From: Ceratorhiza oryzae-sativae
Taxonomy: Eukaryota; Basidiomycota; Agaricomycetes; Cantharellales; Ceratobasidiaceae
Reading direction: 5' to 3'
NCBI GenBank assembly: GCA_030998015.1
Contig: JARWMV010000015.1
Span: 186,001 to 250,000, forward strand
DNA length: 64,000 bases
Position numbers and translations under genes: made by a program. The notes beneath the pieces were generated by a model. That model was not told where the DNA came from and ran no database searches. It was given only the letters and a program-made list of their open reading frames with translations. Positions 1 to 11,670 of this stretch are shown in pieces; position 1 is the first letter of the stretch, and the number at the start of each line of letters is the position of its first letter.

Positions 1-533
1 CATCGTTCACCTCCGCGCTTCCAATCTCGAAAACGCAGAAAAGCTAGGTGCCAAGTTGATCGAGGCTGCGAGTGTATATCGCAAAGGCAGGTCTTGTGGT
101 TGCTTCCTCGAGCCATTAACCTCACACCAAGAATGTTAGATAAAGAAACGCTGTGAGTTTGGCTTGACGGCTCGACGACTAAACTAAAGCCGGTATGGCA
201 AAGATCTTGGCTGGTTCATCGCGATCCCAAAGATCCACTCAAGTTTGCGATCGTCGAACGATTTCTGAACGAGGCCAGTCAGAAATACCACTTGGAGGTA
301 TGTCTATGCCGCTAGAATTTTATGATTTTGAGGAATCTCATTCGATGGACAAGAACCCATATTGGGCGACTTTTGACCCATATGTTGTTCCGCTTCTCAG
401 CCATCCAATCCATGAGAATTTGAGCAAGTTGAATTCATTCATTCGTTCAGCATATTTGACTGATATCTATGCAGCACGCTGGGAAGAACTTGATGTTCCC
501 GTGAAGAATCAGGACTCCTCTCCCGATTTTTGA
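1..533 (+). CDS. 3' part of an unrecognised host gene (partial)
   Basis: Coding-looking sequence runs off the left edge. The clearest part is the last segment, with a run such as DKNPYWATFDPYVVPLL, ending at a TAA-free stop TGA at 531-533. A GTGAGT at 153 and an AG at 189 bracket a 37-bp candidate intron with a CTAAC-like branch site. A GTATGT at about 297 and an AG at about 331 could be a second intron of 35 bp; using it joins two coding-looking stretches in one frame. The reading frame upstream of 150 is not settled. I do not recognise the family. It could equally be a decayed gene, because the introns would be unusually short. Confidence 0.35.
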
Positions 534-1173
534 GTCTTGTATTTGAATTACACACGTAGGCATTGGGTCGTGACTGAAAAAATGAATTTTGTTGGAGCTG
601 AGTGAAACATATTTGAATAACCTACACACAAATCCTGGCTTGCAACAAAGATGGGAAGTGTCATAGGGCTTGTCTAGCTTAACAGTGATGATGCAAGAAC
701 CATTCAAATGCCAAACTGCCAAGCTGAAAATATGGTGCACAATGCATGCAGCTGCTCTTTTTATTCAGGTTTGCAAAATTGTTTGCCACAAGCTCCAAAA
801 TTTCCTGTGTTTTGGATCTTGGGAGGATGGAGTAAATTAACTGTATCTGCTCCACTCAGCCAAAAGCCAAAAAACTAGCCAGTGCAAAGTAACTCCAGCT
901 GTCTAAGTTGTTAAGCCTCTCCCCCCTTGTCTTGCATCTTCCTTAAGTAGTGGCTATGTTGGTTGTGGTGTCTGTTGCTATCTATGAACTTTAAGACCTG
1001 TAGACATTACTGGCTGGTTTTTGAAATAGCTATTTTTGTGTTTAAAATAATTCATGTGTTTGATTGACAATTGGGCAAAATAAGACAGCAAAAACAAAAA
1101 GAGGAGCAAAGAGAAACAGCTGATAACTTAAGAAGGTAGAATGACAAAATGCAAGAGAAAAGATTTCAGTTAT
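534..1173. other. gene-free CpG-poor stretch with a worn family-C LTR scrap
   Basis: No supportable gene. The sequence is AT-rich and almost free of CpG. Around 905-990 the text ending in cttaagtagtggctatg resembles the terminal part of the family-C LTR, as seen at 10700-10750 and at 38130-38200 in the other orientation, so a fragment of that LTR is likely. The rest is unassigned. Confidence 0.35.
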
Positions 1174-1690
1174 TCAAGATAGACTTGTACACAACATGGT
1201 CAAGACAGGCTCAGAAGATCTATTGAAAATTTTAATCCTGGAAGCAGGAGTACACCTTGAGAGTGCAACATAGAACTGTCCATGGGAAAACACTCCACAC
1301 ACAAAGTCCAGTCCTACATATTTCACAGACTGTCCTTGAGATTTATTGATAGCCATGGCAAATGCCAGTTGCACAGGAAATTGGCAATGCTCCAACAAAA
1401 AACCAATGTCTTCCTCTTCAGAGGAGAGTGTGATTTTTGCTATAAATACAGTGTTGCCTATGGACTGAGTCAGTATACAAAAATCTACACAGAAGCTTTA
1501 AAAAACAGCTCACCTGCCCCAGTGCCTGTTAATAGCTCTATTGCCAGTACTCACTGTTTGGCTTCAACAACAACACCTCTGGTCCCATTGAAGATTCTGG
1601 TGGAGGGAGGCAGATTGCACAAAATCATGACAGGACATCCAATCTTGAGCTCCATTCTGTGCACCAGTATGCTTCCACAATTCAGAGAAT
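1174..1690 (-). pseudogene. 3' remnant of a Helitron/PIF1-like helicase
   Basis: Read on the minus strand, the segment shows the C-terminal motifs of Helitron-encoded PIF1-type helicases in the right order: [48 protein letters not shown] and [13 protein letters not shown]. The last three correspond to helicase motifs V-VI. A 56-bp GTGAGC...AG intron at 1458-1513 restores the frame between LTGTGAG and the following TVFIAKI stretch. One in-frame TGA lies at 1551-1553. The 5' part is cut off by the family-A LTR that begins at 1705. Without the Rep domain or termini the element cannot be active. A free-standing PIF1 copy is less likely because the NGTRGVVV block is typical of Helitrons. Confidence 0.75.
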
Positions 1691-1704
1691 TGAGAAACTG
1701 TACT

Positions 1705-2157
1705 TGTCACAACCTGACATGCATATATTCATCACATAATATCTTCTTGAATTATTACATTTTTAAGAACATTTTCAAAACACACCTTCCTTTTATGGGA
1801 CAATTGTATTATGTGACTCACAGAAAGCTCCAGACTGCTTACTGAGAGGTATTTCAACTTTGATGTGAAATTCCACAGCTCCACAGCAGCTTCTATCACT
1901 TATTGATGTGACTCATGGTATAGTTGTGTTTGTTTTGATGTGGCTTGAAGAATGTATATAAACCAGTTCAAGTTTGATGAAGCCTCCTCATAAACTTAAC
2001 CTCCTTGTCAATTACAAGTCTTGTTCTTTCTGCTCACTGTCTTGTGATGTGTCATTGTTGCCCTTACCCTCCTCATTGTCACTGCCAAGTTGCCTTCAGG
2101 CTCTGCCCTTGTGATCTAAGGTGTCCACACTGTCACTTGACTTGTTGCCACTGACAG
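1705..2157 (+). repeat. diverged family-A LTR
   Basis: This follows the family-A LTR closely enough to align from tgtcacaacctgacatgc at 1705 through the TATA region (tatataaacc near 1956) to a terminal ctgaca at about 2156. It is longer than the 377-bp norm because extra sequence sits near 2040-2130. It cuts into the Helitron helicase remnant. It may be the 5' LTR of the old A copy whose 3' end lies at 33973-36309, but their flanks do not form a TSD. Confidence 0.6.
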
Positions 2158-2497
2158 TGTTACAGGTCATAGTACACTTGAATATCTAGAGCTTAAGCAA
2201 ATGTAGATATGTTAGTATACACTAATCATACTCAATACCTCTTAGACTAGAGTAAGAAGGCTCAAAGTAGTTGCAATGCAATCAAGTAACTCTCAAGGTA
2301 GTCTTAATCTTTCACAGTGTAAACTGACTAATTTATAGGTATAAAGAGCAAGACTACTATGGTCAGGTTCTTTTGGATAGCTTAAATGTAGTTCAGCCCT
2401 AGTTGCTTGGTCTACTGATACTAATCTTAATACTAGACTTAAGCAATAGCTTATAGGATAGATGGTGAGCTGCCTATTGTGTGTACTTCCTCAGCTA

Positions 2498-2873
2498 TGT
2501 CATGAACTGACATGCATATATCCACTCTATAATATTTCCTCAATTTATTACATTTTATAAGATCATCTTCAAAACATACTTGCCTTTTATGGTATATCTG
2601 TGTCATGTGATTCAGGGGATGTTCCAGACCAATAACCAAGATGTATTTCAACTCCAATGTGAAATTCTGCAGTTCCGCAGATGCTTCTATTGCTTCTATC
2701 TCTTATCAGTTGTGACTCACTGTACAGACTTGTTTGTTATGATGTGGCTTGTACTATGTATATAAACTGGGTCAAGTTTGCAGAGGACTCCTCAAGAACT
2801 TGACCTCTCATCAAATACAAGTTCTTTTTCTTTCTTACTATTTTTCTTGTTGCCTGACTTGTTGTCATCAACA
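2498..2873 (+). repeat. solo LTR of family A
   Basis: A 376-bp LTR from tgtcatgaactgacatgc to tcatcaaca, flanked by agcta on the left and gctac on the right, so a 4-5 bp TSD is shared with at most one base lost. The empty site is visible in D2 at about 34840 (cctcagctacagg). It carries the same TATA box and start region as the full-length copies. No internal region is present, as expected after LTR-LTR recombination. Confidence 0.85.
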
Positions 2874-3028
2874 GCTACAGGTACTTAGATTTACTCTAAT
2901 AGCTGGTACTTAATGCCACACTCAATCAGGCAATATTGTATCCTTATATATCTCAGTATATAAGATACAATGAATCAGACAGTATATAACTAATATGGTA
3001 CTTTATTCCTCAGTACTAGCTATATAAG

Positions 3029-3405
3029 TGTCACAAACTGACACGCATATATCCACTTTATAATATTTTCTCGAATTATTACATTTTATAAGATCATCTT
3101 CAAAACATACTTGCCTTTTATGGTATATCTGTGTCATGTGATTCAGGGGATTGTTCTGGGCTGATAACCAAGATGTATTTCAACTCCGATGTGAAATTCC
3201 GCAGTTCTGCAGTTGCTTCTTCTGCTTCTATCTCTTATCAGGCATGACTCACTGTACAGACTTGTTTGTTATGATGTGGCTTGTACCATGTATATAAACT
3301 GGGTCAAGTTTGCAGAGGACTCCTCAAGAACTTGACCTCTTGTCGAATACAAGTTCTTTTCCTTTCTTACCACTTTTCTTGTTGCCTGACTTGTTGTCGT
3401 CGACA
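3029..3405 (+). repeat. A1 5' LTR
   Basis: The LTR runs from tgtcacaaactg to gtcgtcgaca. TATATAAA lies at 3291-3298 and the predicted transcript start, tcaagaacttgacct, at 3324-3338, 33 bp further on. That 15-mer is complementary to the primer-binding site at 3408-3422. Confidence 0.95.
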
Positions 3406-3407
3406 TC

Positions 3408-3422
3408 AGGTCAAGTTCTTGA
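3408..3422 (+). other. self-priming primer-binding site of A1
   Basis: Two bases after the LTR, aggtcaagttcttga is the exact reverse complement of LTR positions 3324-3338. No match to a tRNA 3' end is apparent. The geometry is that of Tf1/sushi-group elements, which prime reverse transcription from their own folded RNA 5' end. Confidence 0.75.
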
Positions 3423-3699
3423 CAATCGTAAGTCTCAGTGTCGTCTGGGATACTTCTGGAATGCCGTTGGCATCGTCTCAAGATAACTCCCCATTGCCTT
3501 CCCCAATCCTACTCCACCTACCCACAGCCATGAGATATCGTTGCCCTATACGCGCCTCTGTGAAACCTTGCATAGCCAGGTCCCTCACACATCGTAACAA
3601 GCTTCAGTTCTCTAATCTCTTTCGTTGACAAGAGGTGGGGTCGCTCATTGCCCTTAAGTAGCTGAGCAACGGAGGTCACCTTCCTATTCCAATAGACTC

Positions 3700-4667
3700 G
3701 GGAAAGGGTCTATTTTTCCTTTTGTCTTGCTCTTGCTCGAGTACATCTCTGACGGAACGCACAGCCCTCAAGTGGCACAACCTTTTACAGAAGACCAGCA
3801 CTGCCATCTGTGTGGGTGGTTCGGACACCTGTCGATCCACTGCTTCACCCTCAACTCGGTCGAAAGTATCCTTGAATAAGCTGGGCACATCAATTTCAAC
3901 TGAGTAGTAATCATCAAAGTCCGCCCCCAGAGAGTCAGACATGCCCAACAAGCCTTTGTCACTGAGCCAGGTGCCCCTGAGTGCAAAGTCTGCCATCGGG
4001 CAAATGGAGCCACCTTCCCAGTGTGCTGCCCTTACTGTCCTAAGAAGGACAAATTCCTTTACTACTACACCATCCCCCGCAACCAGCTATAAGCTGGAGA
4101 ACCTCGGTCAACAGCTTCTTCGTCACCTGTTAAACACTATCGAAAATTTCCAAGACAGGTACCATTATTACTGGAATAAGTACGAAGAAACCTGTGAAAA
4201 ACTTCATGAAGCCGAGGCCCGTTGTGCACACTTAACTGAGCGGTTGCGCGAACACCAGGAGGACTACCTATCCCTCCTCCAAGACCACCTCAGACTAGAA
4301 TCTATAGTCCAAGAAACAATTGCACCCCAAGAGTACGCCTTCCCCGTCTTCTCAACACCATCAGACCTTCCTCACCCCACCTTTCTAAGTGGCACAGGCT
4401 CGCCAATTCAGGAAGAAGCACCCCTTCCGGCAGCCCAAATCAATTCTCCCCAAGGAAGCACTCCTTCAGGATCAAACTAAACTGAAGAAGGTGGAGTGCC
4501 CATATCGTTGCCAAGACACCAAAAGTTGGGACTTGGACGATACTTGGTTGAGGTTGGCAGGAACCGGGAACTTCGAAATTTATAGACTCATGCAGGGAAC
4601 AGAAATCCTTTATTATCAAAACAATTCTCAATTTCCTGTACTTCCTTACTGTCTCTGTCGCCTTTAA
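3700..4667 (+). pseudogene. A1 leader ORFs (zinc-knuckle and coiled-coil protein), decayed
   Basis: This is the same leader region as in A2 (22960-23900). One frame carries a CCHC-like knuckle (CGWFGHLSIHC) near 3810. The next, 3941-4480, is rich in charged heptads (YYWNKYEETCEKLHEAEARC). A third, to 4667, ends in QNNSQFPVLPYCL. In-frame stops interrupt the first segment in A1. Substitutions against A2 in the last segment are mostly conservative (K for R, E for D), which suggests past selection at the protein level. Function unknown. Confidence 0.5.
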
Positions 4668-4691
4668 AAATCTACTCGAGTCCTTTCTGAA

Positions 4692-6060
4692 ATGGCGTCA
4701 TCAACCCCTGCCCCTGCTTGGGCGAATATGTCTGATGGAGATAAGGTCATTTATATGCTTCAATCAATGGACGAACTGCGAGAGCGAACCAATAATCTCC
4801 AAAATGATATTGGGGACGTCGAACACAATAATAAGACCTACACAGACTCACTTGAGGCCAAACTTACCACCAATCAGACAAAAATAGATGTGGATGTGGC
4901 CAGATTAGCCACCAATGTCAACAACCTAGTGGGAATGTTAGCCATTCTCCAAACCACTATCACACACATTGAAGCACAAATCAACACCTCCATGGGTGGC
5001 TCAGGGGCTGCTCAAGTACTAGCTCCCTCCAGTGCAGCCCAACCACAACCAACAGCACCTGCTCCCTCTAGTGGGTCAACAGCAAAAGTTAAGATGGCCG
5101 CCCCTCAAAAATTCGATGGCACAAAACGAGAAGATGCCATCTCATTCAGAATTGCATGTGCCTGATACATCAATACAAACATGAGTGGGCATTCGGCTGA
5201 TCAAGTGGTTGCCTGCATCACCTCTTACCTTGAAGGGTCTGCGGCCGAATGGGTCAACTCCTACAAGGAATTTGAAATCTTAAACCCCAGAACTGCAATC
5301 CCATGGCTTCATGACGCCAACCTGTTTTGGCAGGAATTCACCACCTGATATGGGGACTTGAACCATACTGAAAATAACCATGACAAATGGTGGAAACTGA
5401 AACAATCCAAGACAGTCCAGGACTACATCACTCTGTTCAACCTATACTCGACTGGGCTCAACTACAACAATGCAGCTATGCATGATCAGTTCTATGATGG
5501 TTTGTCGTCTGATGTAACAGACAGCATGGTAGCCCAAAATTACGATCCCCGCACAAAGACATTCACCCAGCTCACACAGCGGGCCATGGAAATCGACCAC
5601 CACCTCATTTCTTTCGGTAGCAAGAGGACATCTCATGGGGGTAATAAGTCCAGCAGCAACAACACTTCGACCAGCAGGCCAACAAATAACCCCCAAAGCA
5701 CTCCCCAAAAGGAGAAATTCAAGAATGGGGAACAAGTATACAAGATTAAAGATGGCAGGGCTGTAAAAGGTCAAATTGTAGCCATTGGGCCCAACGCAAA
5801 GGGCTTCACGGTTCCAACTGTCCGCTACGATGGCAGCAATGCCAACATACAAGAATCCTTCAAAGACATAAAGAAGGATAATCATCTGCCAGCAGCCCCC
5901 AAGGCAAAGGATCCAGACGCAATGGATCTGGATAGTGCAGGAAAAGGGAAGGGGACAAACACCTGCTATAACTGTGGAGGGCGTGGCCACATTGCCACCA
6001 AATGCCCCTCAGCCAAGATGTCAGGATACGAGGCAGTGGTTGAGGACGTAGAAACAACCG
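4692..6060 (+). pseudogene. A1 gag, broken by two CGA-to-TGA stops
   Basis: Starts at the ATG of 4692 (MASSTPAPAWANMSDGDK). An N-terminal coiled coil with many heptads is followed by a capsid-like region and a CCHC zinc knuckle, CYNCGGRGHIATKC, at about 5964-6005. Stops at 5163-5165 and 5347-5349 replace arginine codons that are intact in A2 at the matching sites. Downstream, A1 has GGA where A2 and A3 have the gag stop TGA, and seven Gs where they have six, so gag is fused in frame to the start of pol for a short distance. Confidence 0.85.
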
Positions 6061-6099
6061 ACGATGAGTTGGTAAAAGAAGGAGCTCAAACTGTGCCAG

Positions 6100-9000
6100 G
6101 GGGGGCGGTCTTGGGCACTATGTTACAAAATGCGCATAATGAAAATAAAAATATGGAAATGGAATGTATGTCGTTAGGAAACCAATCACAACTACAGTTT
6201 TTCTTTCATGCATTCCCTTCTGCACATAACCCCCAAACACAAGTCGGCATATAACATGAAAAAATTCAACAGATGGGCCATGATTGACTCAGGGGCCACG
6301 TCAGTATTTATACATGAAGATTTGGTTAAACAATACTGTATTCCTACTGTCACCCTAAAAACACCCAAGAAACTGAGGGTAATCAATAGAAGGGAGATAG
6401 ACTCTGGGTCTGTGACCCATTACTGCACCTTTGAGTTGTGCATTCAAGAGCACTGAGAGATCCTCAGTGCTTATGTTGTGAATGTTGGCAAAAATGACCT
6501 AGTCCTGGGCATGTTGTGGCTCAAATTCCATAACCCAGACATTGACTGGGATGGAAAGGATATGAAGTTCAACTCGCCAATATGCTTGAAGCACTGCATT
6601 ACAAAACCCCTACATGTGCAAGCAAATGAACCCAAGGAGCTTCAGTTGGACTCCTTAGACTCCCTCCCAACAAAATATAAAGAATTCCAGAAAATATTTG
6701 CTGAAGAAGATGATGTTCAACCACTGCCACCCCATAGGAAGTGGGATATGGAGATAGATCTGAAACCGGATGCAAAACCAAGGCATGGCCCCATATACAG
6801 TGTGGGTGTCAAAGAAGACACAGAATTGCACAAAACCTTAGACCACCAATTGAAGGCAGGGCATATTAGACCCTCAAGGTCACCAATGGCATCCCCAGTC
6901 ATATTTGTTAAAAAGAAGAATGGGAAGCTGCGCATGTGCATCGACTACCGGCAGCTAAACAAAATGACTGTCTCCAATGTGTACCCACTCCCACGCATCA
7001 ATGATATTGTGGAAACTTTGTGTGGGGCAAAGATATTCACCAAGTTTGACCTAAAGTGGGGTTTCAACCTCATATGAATTTGGGAAGGAGACGAATGGAA
7101 GGCTGCTTTCAAGACCAAATACGGGCTGTATGAGCCCTTAGTCATGCAATTCGGCCAAAAGAATGCACCAGGAACCTTCATGGCCATGATCCGAGAGGAA
7201 CTCCAGGACATTGAAGGCATTTACGTTGTAATTTACATGGACGACATATTAGTATTCTCAAAGAACCAGGAGGAACATGATGAACATGTCAGAGAAGTCC
7301 TGCGCCGGCTTCAAAAGGCCGGCCTATACTGCGCCCTGGAGAAATGTGTTTTTGATGTCACTGAAGTGGACTACCTGGGAATAGTAGTGACTCCCCAGGG
7401 GATCAAAGTAGACCCAGCCAAGGTTGAAAAGGCTGTTGAATGGCCAACCCCTACAAACCCAACCGAAGTCCTGGAAGGGTTGGGGTTTGCAAACTGGTTA
7501 AGGCACTTCATAAAAGACTTCTCAAAAATCACAAAATGTCTCTACAAACTTGTCAAGAAGGACGCAAAGTGGGAATGGACAGAAGAAAGGGATCGGGCGT
7601 GGAATCTGCTAAAGCAGAAATTGAAAGAAGCCCCCCTCCTAATTCAGCTGGAACCCAGCAAACCATTTATCTTAGAAACAGATGCCTCAGGCTATGCCAC
7701 AGGCGCTGTATTATTGCAATATGGAGAAGACGGAATGCTTCACCCAATCTCCTACTATTCCAAAGCAATGGTCCCAGCAGAAAGAAACTATGATATTTAC
7801 AACAAGGAAATGCTGGCGATTATAAAAGCCCTCAAACACTGGCGTCACCTACTAGAAGGGGCTGAACACCCGGTAAACATTGTTTGTGACCACAAGAATC
7901 TGGAATACTGGAAGACAAACTGGCCACTGAATGGCCGAGTTACACAATGGCATGAGTTCCTGTCCAGGTTTGAATTCAAGATCCTATACATTGAGGGGGC
8001 AAAGAATGGCCGGGCGGACATACTCTCTAGGCTGTCAAGGCACATCCCTAAAGAGGGGGGTGAGAGCCAAGCTCTGCTTGCACAAAACCAATTTTTGGAA
8101 TTAAAATCTCTGCAGTTACAAGCAATCACACCAGACCATGACCTGGAACAACTTATTAGGGATGCTATCCCAGGAGATGAGCACCTGTCAAAAGTGCTAA
8201 AAGCCCTAGACGACAATGAAAAAGTCAAAAACTGGGAATGGGACAAAGGACTTTTATGGTACAAGGGCAGAATCTATGTCCCAAACAACAAAGGACTTTG
8301 CAAGCTGATCATGGAAAGCCGTCATGACAACCCAGCTGCAGGACACCCAGGACAGTTCAGAACATACGAATTGTTAAACCACAAATATACATGGTCATCA
8401 ATGAAAAAATCAGTCAACGAATATGTCACACATTGTGAATCCTGTATTAGGAACAAGCACAGCAACCAGGTTCCCCCAGGGCTCCTAAACCCAATACCAG
8501 CACCAGAAAAACCTTGGGAAGAAATCACCTACGATCTGATCACAGGACTACCCCTGTCAGAAGGGTTCGACACCATATTCACAGTGGTCGACAGACTGAC
8601 AAAAATGGTCCACTTTATCCCATGTCAGTCAGAGGCCAGTGCCATGGACTGTGCAAACCTGTTCCTAACCTACGTATGGAAACTTCACAGGCTACCATGG
8701 AAAACCATTTCAGACCATGGCCCCAACTTTGCATCCAAGTTCCTAAGGCACCTGTATAAACGGCTAGACATAAAACCCTCTTACTCTACAGCATATCACC
8801 CACAAACGGATGGCCAGTCGGAAAGGGCTAACCAAGTAGTAGAAGGGTACCTGAGACACTACGTATCAGATCGGCAGGACGACTGGATCTCACTCTTACC
8901 CTTGGCTGAATTTGCCTACAACAATGGTGTCAATGCCTCAACTGGCAAATCACCATTTTTTGCAAACTATGGTTTCCACCCAAGGCTGGCAGTTGGGGAC

Positions 9001-9612
9001 AAGGAGGGACAAGAATTCCCCCTAGCAGACAATCATGCAGAATGGCTTCAAAAGGGCCATGACGAACTCAAAGCCGCTCTAGAGTTATCAAACCAGAGGA
9101 TTAAAGAATACTACGATCGGAAGCATCGGACCCCAGAAGCCATCAAGGTGGGAGACCAAGTCTGGCTTGACACCAAGAACATACACACACAACAGGCCTC
9201 CAGGAAATTGGCCCACAAGAGAGTTGGACCATTTAAGGTGGTAGTGCAACATGGCACCCACGCCTTCAAACTGGACTTGCCTGTAACCATGAAAATACAC
9301 CCTGTATTTCATGTCTTGCTCTTGTCCAAACATAAAGATGATCCCTATGGACGTCAGGTTCCCCCACCACCACCTGTGGTAACCCCTGAAGGGGAAGAAG
9401 AATTCAAAGTGGAACAGATCATAAAGTCACAATACAACAAGAGATCTAGCATCTTCGAATACTACGTCAAATGGCTTGGCTACGACAAGCAACAATGGTT
9501 AACTTACGATGACCTGGTAAATGCACCAGAACTTATCGCCGACTACGTCAAGTCACATCTGAAGGCACCCCATGACCCCCGTGCCTTGAAGGGGGGAAGT
9601 GTCACGAACTGA
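6100..9612 (+). pseudogene. A1 pol (protease-RT-RNase H-integrase-chromodomain), broken
   Basis: The protease motif MIDSGATSVFIHEDL is near 6280. Reverse transcriptase shows YMDDILVFS at about 7230, RNase H ILETDASGYATGAVLL at about 7670, the integrase zinc domain (H-H-C-C) at 8310-8460, its catalytic core with ISDHGPNFASKF near 8710 and the GPFKV end domain at about 9230. The chromodomain EYYVKWLGYDKQQWL lies at about 9460. Interruptions include a frameshift near 6225, TGA at 6454-6456 and TGA at 7075-7077, the last two at arginine CGA codons. The long open part 7144-9612 is uninterrupted. Translation would end 13 bases inside the 3' LTR. Confidence 0.9.
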
Positions 9613-9976
9613 CACGCATATATCCACTTTATAATATTTTCTCGAATTATTACATTTTATAAGATCATCTTCAAAACATACTTGCCTTTTATGGTATATC
9701 TGTGTCATGTGATTCAGGGGATTGTTCCAGGCTGATAACCGAGATGTATTTCAACTCCGATGTGAAATTCCTCAGTTCCACAGTCACTTCTTCTGCTTCT
9801 ATCTCTTATCAGGCATGACTCACTGTACAGACTTGTTTGTTATGATGTGGCTTGTACCATGTATATAAACTGGGTCAAGTTTGCAGAGGACTCCTCAAGA
9901 ACTTGACCTCTCGTCGAATACAAGTTCTTTTCCTTTCTTACCACTTTTCTTGTCGCCTGACTTGTCGTCGTCGACA
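9600..9976 (+). repeat. A1 3' LTR
   Basis: 377 bp from tgtcacgaactg to gtcgtcgaca, preceded by the polypurine tract aaggggggaag at 9589-9599. Differs from the 5' LTR at about ten or more places. Confidence 0.95.
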
Positions 9977-10693
9977 ATAAGCAATCACACACAGACAAGA
10001 GAAATAGAAAGAGAAAAGAAACCAATAACCAGTCTGGGTTGAGTAAGAGGAGGAGGTGGTCTGGAAGGGCCTCAGAGGAGGTCCTTTTATACCCTGAGGA
10101 GGGCATTCCAGAGCCAAATAGATACATGCATGCCAGTGCGATCATCAAAAGAGGGTACTGCTATACTTGGGGTACATCCTAGCCCAGTATAGGATAAGAG
10201 AGTGAAGACAGGGTGTAGATCAAAGGCATTGATGCATCTGAGACCTGCTATTGGCTTGTAGCTCATATTATCATAGTATATACATGTAATGAACAGAGGC
10301 TACATCTCAGTGAGTCATAAAGTGAGTCATTAGATCTTGATTGATGGTCCAGTAGGATTCTAATGATCTTTAGGTCATTCCAGTGCAAGGATCTGGTGGA
10401 TCACAACAATCTTTGGGCAGCAGATACTGCTGAAGATTAGCTATCAATAGAGCATAAGATTGCTTTGATAGCATAAGCAGTTGCCAAGATATGAGCAGTG
10501 CAATGTTGTAATCAATATCTCCTGATAAGAGGAAATATTGCAACCTCTGTATCTTTCTGGGGTTGTATTGTAAAAACTTAATAAAAGAAGTCTTGGAGAG
10601 CAGCAAATTTGTACTATTTAATGGAATGGAAAATAGTACAATTTGGAGCACATACAAATTCAAGTATTTCACAAATTAATTACAAAGGCATCA

Positions 10694-11361
10694 TGTCATG
10701 ACCCTCTGGATGCTTCCTTGCAAAGCACTTAAGTAGTGGCTGCATTGACAGTTTGGTGCTATGCGGTATGTATTGAGTGTTCTAGTTACAGTGTTTGCTA
10801 TGGTCTATGGTGGTTGACAAGATAAAGCAAGCTGAGGCGTCCAGTCTTGCTTTATCCTTCTTATATATGCCTGTGGCTGCGGTGGCTGTGGATGTATTAT
10901 CTAAGCACAATCCGCAGTAGGTGCAGGTTATGTACAGTACTATGGGTTAGGTAATTGTTTGTCTTAAGTTTGTGCAGCTCCAAATCTTATAGAGCCGTGT
11001 GAGGTCTGAGGGGTAGATGCTGAGGTCACATGATCCTGCCGTAAGCACCAAGATCACATGACAACTTGCTCCTTGCTCCAAGTAACAAGGGAGAGAAATG
11101 CTGGAGCGAGTTCAGGGTAACCACCGTAAGTGCTGAGGTCATGTGATCCTGCTGTAAGCACCAAGATCACATGACAACTTGCTCCTCGCTCCAAGTAACA
11201 AGGGAGAGAAATGCTGGAGTGAGTTCAGGGTAACCACTGTAAGCGTCGGTTAAGCACCAAGGTCACATGACCTTGTTTATGGCTTGTTCCACTTAGGAAA
11301 ATGCCATAAATCCATAAAAATATTTGGTTATTCTGTTATGTCTGTTTGACAGGTCATAACA
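10694..11361 (-). repeat. C 3' LTR with an internal tandem duplication
   Basis: 668 bp against 555 bp in the other LTR. The surplus of 113 bp equals the period of a tandem duplication that starts at about 11019 and repeats from about 11132 (gctgaggtca...). Each unit carries paired CACATGA/TCATGTG motifs. The polypurine tract (aaaggggggataa on the minus strand) adjoins at 11362-11374, which fixes this as the 3' LTR. Confidence 0.9.
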
Positions 11362-11426
11362 TTATCCCCCCCTTTGGACATGTCTTGGGGGACCTCAAGA
11401 CATGGTTTAGATCCTTATGCAAAAGG

Positions 11427-11554
11427 AATCTCATGCACCAAGGAGGTTAAGGGCACTGGACTCGAACCAACAACCTTTTGGCTGATTCAGTATTGTTCGA
11501 TGAGGTCAGGCTGAGTCAGGCTAGACTCCTTAACCTCTTCGTTACATGAGATTG
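11427..11554 (-). other. tRNA-like inverted-repeat structure beside the polypurine tract
   Basis: Two arms pair: aatctcatg with catgagatt (11427-11435, 11546-11554) and aaggaggttaagg with ccttaacctctt (11440-11452, 11528-11539). The minus strand has a perfect B-box-like GGTTCGAGTCC at 11458-11468, as in a tRNA T-arm, but a standard 7-bp acceptor and five-base stems do not fit. The centre of the structure reads cagtattgt (11488-11496), which resembles the CRESS-DNA origin nonamer NANTATTAC except for its last two bases. It may be tRNA-derived, origin-derived or neither. Confidence 0.3.
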
Positions 11555-11670
11555 TTTTTCTTTTCTTTGTTGTGGAGGTTATTTAGGGGTGAGGATTTGT
11601 CTGCTTCTTCTCAGAATGCCCCAACTGTTTGGATGGGCATAGCAGAAGTTGTACAATACAGTAAATTATT

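Larger units (their letters stand above)
3029..9976 (+). mobile_element. full-length family-A chromodomain Ty3/gypsy element, copy A1
   Basis: Two 377-bp LTRs (3029-3405 and 9600-9976) enclose leader ORFs, gag and pol. The 5-bp TSD ATAAG is present at 3024-3028 and 9977-9981. The empty site is preserved in D2 near 34995 (tatataagaaatcac). The LTRs differ at about ten or more positions and the coding region has several CGA-to-TGA stops, so A1 is older than A2. Pol order is protease, reverse transcriptase, RNase H, integrase, chromodomain, which is the chromovirus arrangement. Confidence 0.95.

Noticed and set aside
1282..1845. Plus-strand frame of 187 codons
   Set aside because: It is the antisense of the Helitron helicase remnant and part of an LTR; it has no family features.
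5442..5990. Long minus-strand frames opposite family-A gag and pol (also 25699-26169, 27073-27492, 61361-61780)
   Set aside because: They recur as shadows of the coding strand in every A copy, and their protein sequences show no domain.
11427..11554. A canonical tRNA gene
   Set aside because: The B-box is present, but acceptor and anticodon stems do not fit a standard cloverleaf, so only a tRNA-like structure is reported.
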